Source of the DNA: Quisquiliibacterium sp.
GTDB taxonomy: Bacteria; Pseudomonadota; Gammaproteobacteria; Burkholderiales; Burkholderiaceae_E
Direction of reading: 5' to 3'
Assembly (NCBI GenBank): GCA_030830765.1
Contig: JAURMJ010000136.1
Location: 1-12,474, forward strand
DNA: 12,474 nucleotides
The notes under the pieces were generated by a model. The model made no database searches, had not been told where the DNA came from, and saw only the letters and a list, made by a program, of their open reading frames with translations. Below are positions 1 to 6,340 of the stretch, piece after piece. The first letter of the stretch is position 1, and the number at the start of each line of letters is the position of its first letter. The position numbers and the translations under genes are program-made.

Positions 1-252
1 CAGCGGTTCGACAGTCAGCAGCGTATCGACGAACAATCGATAACCCCTGGGCGTCGGGATACGGCCGGCCGAGGTATGCGGGCTGGCGATCAGGCCAAGC
101 TCCTCGAGGTCGGACATCACGTTGCGGATCGTGGCCGGCGACAGATCAAGGCCAGAGTGTTTGGAAAGCGTGCGCGAGCCGATAGGAGACCCCTCGGCGA
201 TATACCGTTCCACCAGGGTTTTGAGCAGAGTTTGGGCGCGTCTATCCAGCAT
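1..252 (-). CDS. hrcA: Heat-shock repressor HrcA, N-terminal part (cut by left edge)
   Basis: The first 84 residues are visible; the gene runs off the left edge. They begin [18 protein letters not shown] and continue with the winged-helix features of Hrc[10 protein letters not shown] (residues 21-29), [16 protein letters not shown] (38-53) and a wing with [12 protein letters not shown] (61-72). In the family this N-terminal domain binds the CIRCE operator upstream of chaperone genes and represses them until heat or misfolded protein inactivates HrcA. The ATG at 252 is the only credible start: no in-frame ATG or GTG lies in the 33 codon positions checked upstream, and it matches the usual family N-terminus. 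No Shine-Dalgarno sequence precedes it, while a TACAAT hexamer ends six bases upstream, suggesting a leaderless message. No CIRCE inverted repeat is present here, so self-repression through CIRCE is not indicated. The divergent neighbour is a DUF2889 gene. Confidence 0.95.
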   Translation of the reverse strand, partial: MLDRRAQTLLKTLVERYIAEGSPIGSRTLSKHSGLDLSPATIRNVMSDLEELGLIASPHTSAGRIPTPRGYRLFVDTLLTVEPL

Positions 253-264
253 GCGATGATTGTA
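253..264 (-). promoter_or_regulatory. Candidate leaderless promoter of hrcA
   Basis: On the minus strand TACAAT (264-259; five of six match TATAAT) is followed by CATCGC and then the hrcA ATG. Transcription starting about seven bases after a -10 box would begin at or next to the ATG. I see no convincing -35 hexamer at 16-18 bases. The same spacing recurs before nadK, chaN and tonB, which strengthens the call. Confidence 0.5.
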
Positions 265-308
265 GTGAACTTTTAATGTTCTGAGAGTCCGTTCATTTCG
301 GAGCCCTG

Positions 309-890
309 ATGAGCCTGCCCCCACCAGCCCCACGACGCCATATGCACACCCGCCAGATCCGCTGCGAAGGATACAAGCGTGACGACGGTCTCTGGGACAT
401 AGAAGCGAGCATTATTGACACAAAGACCTATCCCTACGATGAGCCGATCCGCGGCCATCGCCCTGTCGGCTCGCATGTGCACGACATGGCGGTGCGGCTG
501 ACCCTGGATTCAGCCATGGTCGTGCAGGCCGTCGAAGTCGCGATGGACTCGACCCCCTACGCAGCTTGTGCAGGCGCGGCGCCCTCGTTTCAAGGGCTGG
601 TCGGTCGCAAGGTCGGCAGCGGCTGGCGGGCTGCCGTCAATGAAGCAGCTGGCGGCACACAAGGCTGCACGCATGTTCGTGAACTGCTTTTCGTGATGGC
701 AACCGTCGCGTTTCAGAGCATGGTTGGCTGGCGCGAAAATGACGACGAGGGCTTTGGCAATGAAGTCGCACAGGTAACCCGGCGCCCTTATTTCCTGGAC
801 GGTTGCCGCGCCTGGGCCTCGAACGGTGAAGTGGTGGCGACCCTGTACCCGCAATTCGCGGTGAACACCTTGACCAAAGGCAAGGCCTAG
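309..890 (+). CDS. DUF2889 family protein, function unknown
   Basis: A 193-residue protein that I recognise as DUF2889 from its start ([14 protein letters not shown]), the segment [16 protein letters not shown] (26-41), and the later motifs TPYAAC (82-87), GRKVGSGW (99-106), GCTHVREL (119-126) and FLDGCRAW (162-169). The function of the family is not known to me. Three cysteines (87, 120, 166) with His122 and Glu125 sit in the best conserved motifs, which could suit a metal or redox site; that is inference. There is no signal peptide or membrane segment, so it should be cytosolic. The ATG at 309 has a CGGAG ribosome-binding site five bases upstream and gives the usual N-terminus. It is divergent from hrcA, and nadK follows 50 bases downstream, so it may share a transcript with nadK, although nadK also seems to have its own promoter. 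Confidence 0.85.
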   Translation: MSLPPPAPRRHMHTRQIRCEGYKRDDGLWDIEASIIDTKTYPYDEPIRGHRPVGSHVHDMAVRLTLDSAMVVQAVEVAMDSTPYAACAGAAPSFQGLVGRKVGSGWRAAVNEAAGGTQGCTHVRELLFVMATVAFQSMVGWRENDDEGFGNEVAQVTRRPYFLDGCRAWASNGEVVATLYPQFAVNTLTKGKA

Positions 891-924
891 GCATTCGGAC
901 TGCTCATTCAACGCGCCCATTGTG

Positions 925-940
925 TGGTGTAATCGTCGCG
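925..940 (+). promoter_or_regulatory. Candidate extended -10, leaderless promoter of nadK
   Basis: TGTAAT (928-933; five of six match TATAAT) is preceded by TG one base upstream (925-926), giving an extended -10. Seven bases (CGTCGCG) separate it from the nadK ATG at 941. There is no Shine-Dalgarno sequence in this stretch, so a message starting at or beside the ATG is predicted. Confidence 0.5.
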
Positions 941-1828
941 ATGAAACCGTCATTCGCCTGTGTGGCCCTGGTAGGGCGTTATCAGACCGAGGGTGTCCGC
1001 GAGACACTGCTGGCGATCGTTGCATTTCTCGACGCCCGAGGCATCGAAGTCCTTGTGGAATCAGAGACAGCCGATGCGGTTGGCGCCGATGGTTTTACCC
1101 GCGCCACGATCGCTGAAATCGGTGAACGCGCCGATCTGGCCATTGCGCTGGGCGGGGACGGCACGATGCTCGGCCTGGCCCGCAGCCTGGCCGCCTATGA
1201 AATCCCGCTGGTCGGCATCAACCATGGCCGCCTTGGCTTTGTGACCGATATTCCGCTCACGCGCTGGCAAGGTGCGCTTGGCCAGATCCTGGATGGCGGC
1301 TACACCGCCGAAGACCGCTCGCTGCTGACCGCGCGCGTGATGCGGGGAAATGAAGAGGTCTGGAACCACCTGGCGATGAACGATGTTGTCGTCAGCCGTT
1401 CGTCGCGCGCCGGCATGATTGAGCTGCAGGTTCATGTCGATGACATCTACATGTACAACCAGCGTGCTGATGGTCTGATCGTGGCCACGCCCACCGGGTC
1501 AACCGCCTATGCACTGTCGGCCAATGGACCGATCCTGCATCCTCGTCTGGCTGGCCTGGTGATGGTTCCCGTCGCACCGCAGGCACTGTCCAACCGTCCG
1601 ATTGCACTCCCGGACGATGCCCGTATCTCGATCCGGGTTGTCGATGGGCGTGAGCCTCGGGTCGCAGGCGATATGCAGGTCTTCTCCGATCTTCAGATCG
1701 GCGATGACATCCTGATCGCACGCGCCCCCTACAAGGCCCGTTTCCTGCATCCGGCCGGGTACAGCTATTTCGCGACGCTGCGAACCAAGCTCAATTGGCA
1801 CGAACTGCCGATCCTGTCCAACCACTGA
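941..1828 (+). CDS. nadK: NAD kinase
   Basis: NAD kinase phosphorylates NAD at the 2'-hydroxyl of its adenosine ribose to make NADP, using ATP or polyphosphate, in the cytosol. The 295-residue product is close to the 292 residues of the E. coli enzyme. It carries the diagnostic GGDGT motif (71-75, with Asp73 the catalytic base in the family), GINHGRLGF (92-100), the NDVV form of the Asn-acidic motif (147-150), RADGLIVATPTGSTAY (175-190) with its glycine-rich loop, and the C-terminal HPAGYSYF segment. I chose the ATG at 941 over an in-frame TTG at 920, which would add seven residues not seen in the family and overlaps the predicted promoter. The recN start lies 10 bases after the stop, so the two are almost certainly one operon, a pairing also seen in E. 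coli. The DUF2889 gene lies upstream on the same strand. Confidence 0.97.
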   Translation: MKPSFACVALVGRYQTEGVRETLLAIVAFLDARGIEVLVESETADAVGADGFTRATIAEIGERADLAIALGGDGTMLGLARSLAAYEIPLVGINHGRLGFVTDIPLTRWQGALGQILDGGYTAEDRSLLTARVMRGNEEVWNHLAMNDVVVSRSSRAGMIELQVHVDDIYMYNQRADGLIVATPTGSTAYALSANGPILHPRLAGLVMVPVAPQALSNRPIALPDDARISIRVVDGREPRVAGDMQVFSDLQIGDDILIARAPYKARFLHPAGYSYFATLRTKLNWHELPILSNH

Positions 1829-1838
1829 AGAACTGGCG

Positions 1839-3488
1839 ATGCTGCTCGCGTTGCACCTGCGCGATTTCGTAATCGTTGATGCGCTCGACATCGAGTTCGG
1901 ATCAGGTTTCACGACACTGACCGGAGAGACTGGCGCGGGTAAATCGATTCTGCTGGACGCGCTCGCGCTGGCCACCGGAGCGCGAGCCGATGCCGGCTTT
2001 GTGCGCGAGGGTTGCAGTCGGGCTGATGTCTGTGCCGAGTTCCGCGCGGATGCCGGCATTGACACCTGGCTTGCCACACACGAACTGACTGGCGATCCGG
2101 GCATTGTGCAGCTGCGACGGGTCATCGATTCCGAGGGTCGCTCACGCGCCCTGATCAATGGTCAACCAGCAACTGCAGCACTCCTGCGTGAACTCGGCGA
2201 GATGCTGATCGACATCCACGGTCAGCATGCGGCCCAATCGCTGCTGCGTCCGGACGGACAACGACTCCTGCTGGACGGCTTTGCCGGAGTTGACGCCCAG
2301 GTCCGGGATCTGGCGAACAGCTGGTCCGACTGGCGTACTGTTGCCCGAGAACTTGCGGAATCCGAGCATCACGCCCGCGAGCTCGGACTCGAGCGCGATC
2401 GGCTGCAATGGCAGGCAGACGAACTGAGTCAGCTGGGGCTGTCGGACGGAGAGTGGGAGCAGTTGGAGACCGAGCAAAAACGCCTCGCTCATGCAGCTTC
2501 ACTGATCGAAGCGGCTTCGGGCGCTGCGCAAGCACTGTCGGACAATGATGGCGCGATCAATTCGCAACTGCACCATCTGCTCGGACGATTGCGCCCGCTC
2601 GTTCAGATCGATGCAAGCCTGCGCGACTCCTTCGAACTGATTGACTCGGCAGTGATTCAGCTTGACGAGGCCGCCTCTCAGCTGTCGTCCTATGCCTCGC
2701 GCATCGATCTGGATCCTGAGCGTCTGGCACACACCGAGCAGCGGATTTCGACGGTTTTCTCGCTGGCCAGAAAGATGCGTCTAGATCCGCCTGAGATTCC
2801 AGCCGAACTGGCGCGCATCAAAGAACGGCTTGCTCAGCTGGAAGCATCCAGCGATCCCGAGGCCATGCGCGCGCGCCTCAAGGTCCTGGAAGCTACGTAT
2901 CGAAAACAGGCCATCGCACTGAGCCATCAGCGTCGACAGGCAGCCGAGACGATGCAGGATGGGGTCAGCGCGCTGATTGCTGAACTGGGCATGGCCGGTG
3001 GCAGGCTGCAGATTGCGCTAGAGACGGCCGAGCCGTCTGCCAGCGGCACGGATCGCATCGAGTTTCGTGTTGCAGCCCATACCGGCGCAACGCCTCGCGC
3101 ACTGGCCAAGGTGGCGTCAGGAGGCGAACTCTCCCGGATCGGACTGGCGATCGCCGTGCTGGCCGCTCAGGCCAATCCGGTCCCCACGTTGATCTTTGAC
3201 GAAGCCGATGCCGGTATCGGTGGCGCGGTCGCCGACGTCGTCGGCTCCCTGATGCGCCGGCTCGGCGAAAGCCGCCAGGTCCTTTGCGTCACCCACCTGC
3301 CCCAGGTGGCCGCGCGGGCGCATCGGCAACTGGCTGTCAGCAAGCGCGAGCTGGACGGACGCACAAGCAGCCAGGTTGAAACGCTTGATCGGACTCAACG
3401 CGTTGAAGAAATCGCCCGCATGCTCGGAGGCGTTGAAATCACCGCGACAACGCGCAAACATGCGCGCGAGCTGCTGGGTAAGGATTGA
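1839..3488 (+). CDS. recN: DNA repair ATPase RecN
   Basis: RecN is an SMC-like ATPase that helps hold sister chromosomes together during double-strand break repair with RecA. The product has 549 residues against 553 in E. coli. Visible motifs are Walker A GETGAGKS (29-36), a Gln-loop region with IDIHGQHAAQSLL, a Glu/Leu-rich coiled-coil middle section (about 165-370), the ABC signature ASGGELSRIGLA (about 425-436) and Walker B LIFDEADAGIGG (about 451-462), followed by the His of the CVTHLPQVAA switch. Start at the ATG at 1839; the upstream GAAG is a weak ribosome-binding site and translation may be helped by nadK ending 10 bases before. In E. coli recN is strongly LexA-controlled, but I find no CTGT-N8-ACAG operator just upstream here. 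The gene converges on fur with nine bases between stop codons, and a terminator hairpin follows inside fur. Confidence 0.97.
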   Translation: MLLALHLRDFVIVDALDIEFGSGFTTLTGETGAGKSILLDALALATGARADAGFVREGCSRADVCAEFRADAGIDTWLATHELTGDPGIVQLRRVIDSEGRSRALINGQPATAALLRELGEMLIDIHGQHAAQSLLRPDGQRLLLDGFAGVDAQVRDLANSWSDWRTVARELAESEHHARELGLERDRLQWQADELSQLGLSDGEWEQLETEQKRLAHAASLIEAASGAAQALSDNDGAINSQLHHLLGRLRPLVQIDASLRDSFELIDSAVIQLDEAASQLSSYASRIDLDPERLAHTEQRISTVFSLARKMRLDPPEIPAELARIKERLAQLEASSDPEAMRARLKVLEATYRKQAIALSHQRRQAAETMQDGVSALIAELGMAGGRLQIALETAEPSASGTDRIEFRVAAHTGATPRALAKVASGGELSRIGLAIAVLAAQANPVPTLIFDEADAGIGGAVADVVGSLMRRLGESRQVLCVTHLPQVAARAHRQLAVSKRELDGRTSSQVETLDRTQRVEEIARMLGGVEITATTRKHARELLGKD

Positions 3489-3527
3489 GCAAATCGCTCA
3501 ACGATTGCGGTGTTCGCAATCCTTTTT
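3485..3527 (+). terminator. Intrinsic terminator of nadK-recN, inside the end of fur
   Basis: GATTGCG (3503-3509), a five-base loop, CGCAATC (3515-3521), then CTTTTT (3522-3527) form a seven-pair hairpin with a T-run reading in the recN direction. A second perfect hairpin, TTGAGC-AAATC-GCTCAA (3485-3501), lies just before it and covers both the recN and fur stop codons. The main terminator lies wholly within the last codons of fur; its T-run is the complement of fur Lys134-Lys135 codons. Confidence 0.75.
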
Positions 3528-3926
3528 CGTGCAGTTGCCGTACAAGGCCAGCGCATGGTCTTGCAGCTCGAACCCGCGGTCCTGGGCGATCCGATGCTGT
3601 CGCTTCTCGATTTCAGCGTCAAAGAACTCCTCAACCTTGCCGCATTGCAGGCAGACCAGGTGATCGTGATGGGAACCCTCATTGAGCTCGAAGACCGCCT
3701 TGCCTGACTCGAAATTACTGCGTTTGAGCAAACCCGCCTGTTCGAACTGCGTCAAGACACGGTAGACAGTTGCCAGACCGATATCCTGGTTCTCGTTGAG
3801 CAGTTCGCGATAGACGTCCTCGGCACTCATGTGGCGATGCCGGCCAGCCTGGAAAATCTCCATGATTTTCAGCCGCGGGAGGGTTGCCTTCAGGCCGATG
3901 TTCTTCAGTTCGTGCGTGATGGACAT
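3498..3926 (-). CDS. fur: Ferric uptake regulator Fur
   Basis: Fur is a dimeric cytosolic repressor that binds ferrous iron and shuts off iron-uptake genes at Fur boxes. The 142-residue product has the winged-helix domain with [14 protein letters not shown] (11-24) and [10 protein letters not shown] (49-58), followed by the metal-binding dimerisation domain. The metal ligands fall at the same numbers as in E. coli Fur: HHDH (86-89), Cys92, Cys95, Cys132 and Cys137. The ATG at 3926 gives the normal family N-terminus; the frame stays open upstream but that extension has no family resemblance. Only a weak GAGCGG precedes the start. A Fur-box-like repeat overlaps the promoter, so autoregulation is likely. 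It is divergent from bamE, as in Pseudomonas, where the bamE homologue omlA is divergent from fur. Its C-terminal tail is short (CEHRNR), lacking the His-rich tail of E. coli, and its codons contain the recN terminator. Confidence 0.97.
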   Translation of the reverse strand: MSITHELKNIGLKATLPRLKIMEIFQAGRHRHMSAEDVYRELLNENQDIGLATVYRVLTQFEQAGLLKRSNFESGKAVFELNEGSHHDHLVCLQCGKVEEFFDAEIEKRQHRIAQDRGFELQDHALALYGNCTKKDCEHRNR

Positions 3927-3946
3927 GGGCTGCCGCTCGATCGAAA

Positions 3947-3961
3947 GGAGAATCGTTATCA
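3947..3961 (-). promoter_or_regulatory. Candidate Fur box in the fur promoter
   Basis: On the minus strand the 15 bases TGATAACGATTCTCC match the 7-1-7 Fur consensus TGATAATNATTATCA at 11 of 14 informative positions. It overlaps the candidate -10 hexamer and lies in the fur-bamE divergent spacer, so it could repress fur itself and possibly affect bamE. Confidence 0.55.
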
Positions 3962-3963
3962 TA
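3951..3963 (-). promoter_or_regulatory. Candidate fur promoter -10
   Basis: TATGAT (minus strand, 3963-3958) matches TATAAT at five of six positions. A poor -35 candidate, GCGACC, lies 18 bases upstream. Transcription would start near 3951, giving a leader of about 25 bases, so fur is not predicted to be leaderless. Confidence 0.4.
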
Positions 3964-4041
3964 TCGGCTTTGCAATGACCCGGTCGCCAACGTCGGTGAT
4001 CGCAACCTACGGGCCCGATGGCCCGACAGCCGGGACGAGCG

Positions 4042-4479
4042 ATGAGCCTTACCCCAATCAAGTCTGTGGCCGGTCTGCTCCTGATAGCAGCCGTGCTTGC
4101 GACCTCAACAGGATGCGGCACACAGCAGCAGAATCGCAGTGCCTGGTATGAACCCTACCGATTCGACATCCCGCAGGGTAATTACCTGACGCAGCAGATG
4201 CTTGACCAGATCAAGCCAGGCATGAGTCGCGAGCAGGTCCGGGCGGCCCTCGGCGCACCGCTACTCAACCAGATGTTCCGCCAGGATCGCTGGGATTACG
4301 TGTTTTCCTACCTGCACGCCAGCGGCAAGCGACAGCAGCGCAACGTGACGATTTATTTCAAGAACAATCGAGTGGACCGGATCGAAGCCGATGAACTGCC
4401 GGCCCGTGATGACTCTGCGGATGAAATTCTGCCGGGCCTTCGTGGATCAACAACGAACAGCAAGGGAGCAGGCAAATGA
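4042..4479 (+). CDS. bamE: Outer membrane assembly lipoprotein BamE (SmpA/OmlA family)
   Basis: BamE is a small lipoprotein of the BAM complex, which inserts beta-barrel proteins into the outer membrane. The 145-residue product has a signal peptide (Lys7, then the hydrophobic stretch [12 protein letters not shown]) with its lipid-attachment Cys at 25. The lipobox STGC is imperfect, with Ser instead of the usual Leu at -3. The BamE core follows: [20 protein letters not shown], then [12 protein letters not shown] and [10 protein letters not shown], and a beta-strand region with [14 protein letters not shown]. The last 30 or so residues are a polar tail, longer than in E. coli (113 residues in total). 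The ATG at 4042 gives the more typical short signal peptide; an in-frame ATG at 4018 would add eight residues. The stop overlaps the dapB start by ATGA. Confidence 0.93.
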   Translation: MSLTPIKSVAGLLLIAAVLATSTGCGTQQQNRSAWYEPYRFDIPQGNYLTQQMLDQIKPGMSREQVRAALGAPLLNQMFRQDRWDYVFSYLHASGKRQQRNVTIYFKNNRVDRIEADELPARDDSADEILPGLRGSTTNSKGAGK

Positions 4480-5279
4480 CGATGCGGATCGCGGTAGCCG
4501 GCGCTTCAGGGCGCATGGGCCGGATGCTGGTCGAGACGGTGCTTGGGGCGCAGGATGCGGAACTGGTTGGCGCACTGGATGTTGCCGGCAGCCCTGCGAT
4601 CGGACGTGATGCCGCGGAGTTTCTCGGACGCCAGACCGGCATCATGATCACCGATTCGATCGAAGAGGGATTGCGCAATGCACAGTTCCTGATCGACTTC
4701 ACCCGACCCGAGGGCACACTGGCACACGCCGCGGTCTGTTCGAGGCTGGGTGTCAAGATGATCATCGGCACGACCGGACTCAGCGAGGCCGACAAGCAGA
4801 TGATCAGCGAGGCTTCGGCAAAGACTGCAATCGTCTTCGCGCCAAACATGAGCGTTGGCGTGAACGTGACGCTCAAGCTGCTCGAGGTCGCCGCGCGCAT
4901 CCTGTCAGAAGGCTATGACATCGAGATCATTGAGGCCCATCACCGACACAAGGTCGATGCGCCATCCGGCACCGCGCTGAAGATGGGTGAAGTCGTGGCA
5001 CAAGCCCTCGGCCGTGATCTGTCGAAGGTCGCCGTCTACGGGCGCGAGGGTGTGACCGGCGAACGCGATCCTTCGACGATTGGCTTTGCAACGATCCGGG
5101 GCGGCGATATTGTCGGCGACCACACAGTGCTGTTCGCAGGGATCGGCGAGCGTATCGAAATCACGCACAAGGCGGCCAGCCGGCTGACCTATGCGCACGG
5201 CAGCCTGCGGGCCTGCCGCTTCCTTTCGGATCGGACCAGCGGGCTGTTTGATATGCAGGCAGTGCTCGGGCTGTCCTGA
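4476..5279 (+). CDS. dapB: 4-hydroxy-tetrahydrodipicolinate reductase
   Basis: DapB reduces 4-hydroxy-tetrahydrodipicolinate to tetrahydrodipicolinate with NAD(P)H in the diaminopimelate/lysine pathway, in the cytosol. The 267 residues compare with 273 in E. coli. The N-terminal Rossmann fold shows [13 protein letters not shown] (4-16) with the GxxGxMG loop, DFTRPEG and GTTGLSEAD, followed by [10 protein letters not shown] and the catalytic signature [18 protein letters not shown], which holds the conserved His-His pair, Lys and the PSGTA substrate loop. The ATG overlaps the bamE stop (ATGA) and has a strong GGGAG ribosome-binding site seven bases upstream, so translation is probably coupled to bamE. 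This position is unusual: in Pseudomonas and E. coli dapB precedes carAB, which is not here; a convergent lipoprotein gene follows instead. Confidence 0.97.
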   Translation: MTMRIAVAGASGRMGRMLVETVLGAQDAELVGALDVAGSPAIGRDAAEFLGRQTGIMITDSIEEGLRNAQFLIDFTRPEGTLAHAAVCSRLGVKMIIGTTGLSEADKQMISEASAKTAIVFAPNMSVGVNVTLKLLEVAARILSEGYDIEIIEAHHRHKVDAPSGTALKMGEVVAQALGRDLSKVAVYGREGVTGERDPSTIGFATIRGGDIVGDHTVLFAGIGERIEITHKAASRLTYAHGSLRACRFLSDRTSGLFDMQAVLGLS

Positions 5280-5321
5280 GTCCGCTGCCGTCCGACGGCT
5301 GACCGCGAACGGGCACTCTTC

Positions 5322-5341
5322 CTGTCTTAAGACGGTTTTTT
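5322..5341 (+). terminator. Candidate dapB terminator, overlapping the end of the chaN-like gene
   Basis: CTGTC (5322-5326), loop TTAA, GACGG (5331-5335; one U-G pair) and six Ts (5336-5341) form a short hairpin and T-run in the dapB direction. The loop contains the complement of the opposing gene's TAA stop, and the T-run is the complement of its Lys-Lys codons. GCCGTCCGACGGC at 5287-5299 upstream could compete for pairing. Confidence 0.55.
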
Positions 5342-6271
5342 CCTCATGTGGGCCTTGAAGGCCTCGCACGGGTCGGGACGCGGATGAGGGGGCGTCATCA
5401 CCAGCCAATCAAATCGTGGTGATTGCTGACGGAGCTTTTGCTTACCCGTGTCCTGAGGTCGCCGACCAGCGTGCACGGCGTCCGACTCCTCAAGCAGCCC
5501 GATACTGAAAATCCGCGCATTGGGCATGCGTGCGCGCAGATGTCTTGGCACGCCCAGATCAAGCCGCACATGTCCGTTGCCGGCCAGCAGCACAACCGGC
5601 AGTCCGCTCGATTGGCGAGCCCTCACCATTGCATCAGCAATCGTTGCGTCACGTGCGATCTGCGCCCGCGCCATGGCCTGAATTGCCGGTGCAGGCAACA
5701 GGCCGCAATGCCCGCGATCAATCTCGATGGCCTGCAGCGCGTCATCCTGGGCGCTCCAGTCAGCGGGTCGGACGCCGGCGGGCACGGTCTTTTGCCCCCG
5801 GGCGATGGCCCGGGTCTGGGCACTCGACAGATTCGCTGCGCGCAGCGGCAGCCCGTGCTGGATCGCAATCTGAAGATACGGCTCGTAAAGGCCCCAATCC
5901 CAGCCATGGAAGGCGAAGCCCGCGGCCTCGGCCAGACCGCGCGCCGACAACCCTCGGGCCCGCGCCGCGTCCAATGCAGCCTGCTGATCGACATCGAACT
6001 GCTCCATGGCCAGCACGAAACGCGATCCATCGGCAAGTTGCGAAAGCCAGCGCGCACGCAGCCCATGTTGCAGCGGATGATCATGGACTTCACCAATCAG
6101 CAGGAAGTCGGGCACAGGCTGCGTCACCGTCTCAGGTAAAAGCGTGCTGGCGAGCGCTTGCGGGTCAGCCCGCTGTGCCTGTCCGCTGACCTCAGGCACA
6201 GCCTTGCAGGCAGTCAGCATCAATGAAATTGCCACCATCGACAGGCAGCGCGGCAAAGTGATGTTGTTCAT
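5327..6271 (-). CDS. ChaN-type haem/iron-uptake lipoprotein
   Basis: A 314-residue lipoprotein of the ChaN (Cofac_haem_bdg, PF04187) family. Members such as Campylobacter ChaN bind haem at the cell surface or in the periplasm and are tied to iron acquisition; the fold is related to the Tiki/TraB metal-dependent proteases. The signal peptide is followed by a good lipobox LTAC with the lipid-attachment Cys at 22. Family motifs are FLLIGEVHDHPLQH (56-69), FVLAMEQFDVDQQAAL (85-100), FHGWDWGLYEPYLQIA (121-136) and a C-terminal LLAGNGHVRLDLGVP. It is divergent from tonB with 69 bases between starts, which supports a role in TonB-linked iron or haem uptake. The start ATG has no Shine-Dalgarno sequence but a TAGAAT hexamer seven bases upstream. 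The gene converges on dapB. The family call is firm; the actual ligand is not shown by the sequence. Confidence 0.85.
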   Translation of the reverse strand: MNNITLPRCLSMVAISLMLTACKAVPEVSGQAQRADPQALASTLLPETVTQPVPDFLLIGEVHDHPLQHGLRARWLSQLADGSRFVLAMEQFDVDQQAALDAARARGLSARGLAEAAGFAFHGWDWGLYEPYLQIAIQHGLPLRAANLSSAQTRAIARGQKTVPAGVRPADWSAQDDALQAIEIDRGHCGLLPAPAIQAMARAQIARDATIADAMVRARQSSGLPVVLLAGNGHVRLDLGVPRHLRARMPNARIFSIGLLEESDAVHAGRRPQDTGKQKLRQQSPRFDWLVMTPPHPRPDPCEAFKAHMRKKPS

Positions 6272-6284
6272 TCAAACAATTCTA
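6272..6284 (-). promoter_or_regulatory. Candidate leaderless promoter of the chaN-like gene
   Basis: TAGAAT (minus strand, 6284-6279; five of six match TATAAT), then TGTTTGA, then the ATG at 6271. There is no Shine-Dalgarno sequence and no clear -35. The tonB -10 lies 43 bases away facing outward, so the two promoters are back to back. Confidence 0.5.
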
Positions 6285-6327
6285 GATCGAGATCATCGGT
6301 TCCCGCGGCCCGACCGAGTGCAGTCTC

Positions 6328-6340
6328 TATAATCCGGGCG
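6328..6340 (+). promoter_or_regulatory. Candidate leaderless promoter of tonB-exbB-exbD
   Basis: A perfect TATAAT (6328-6333) ends seven bases (CCGGGCG) before the tonB ATG at 6341. No -35 hexamer is evident at 16-18 bases and no ribosome-binding site precedes the ATG. No convincing Fur box is found in the spacer. Confidence 0.6.

Noticed and set aside
920..940. TTG start for nadK, adding seven residues
   Set aside because: The extra residues do not match NadK family N-termini, there is no ribosome-binding site, and the segment overlaps a good extended -10 box.
4018..4041. Earlier ATG for bamE
   Set aside because: It adds eight residues before an already complete signal peptide; the start at 4042 fits other BamE proteins better. 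It remains possible.
3927..4121. Upstream extension of the fur reading frame to a 207-residue protein
   Set aside because: The added residues have no similarity to Fur and run across the fur promoter and Fur box and into bamE; the ATG at 3926 gives the normal family start.
5423..6189. Long open frames on the plus strand opposite the chaN-like gene
   Set aside because: They lie antisense to a clear ChaN-family gene, have no recognisable domain, and are expected in GC-rich DNA.
6285..6327. Fur box in the chaN-tonB spacer
   Set aside because: The best site I could find (TGATCTCGATCTAGA, minus strand) matches only about 7 of 14 consensus positions, close to chance.
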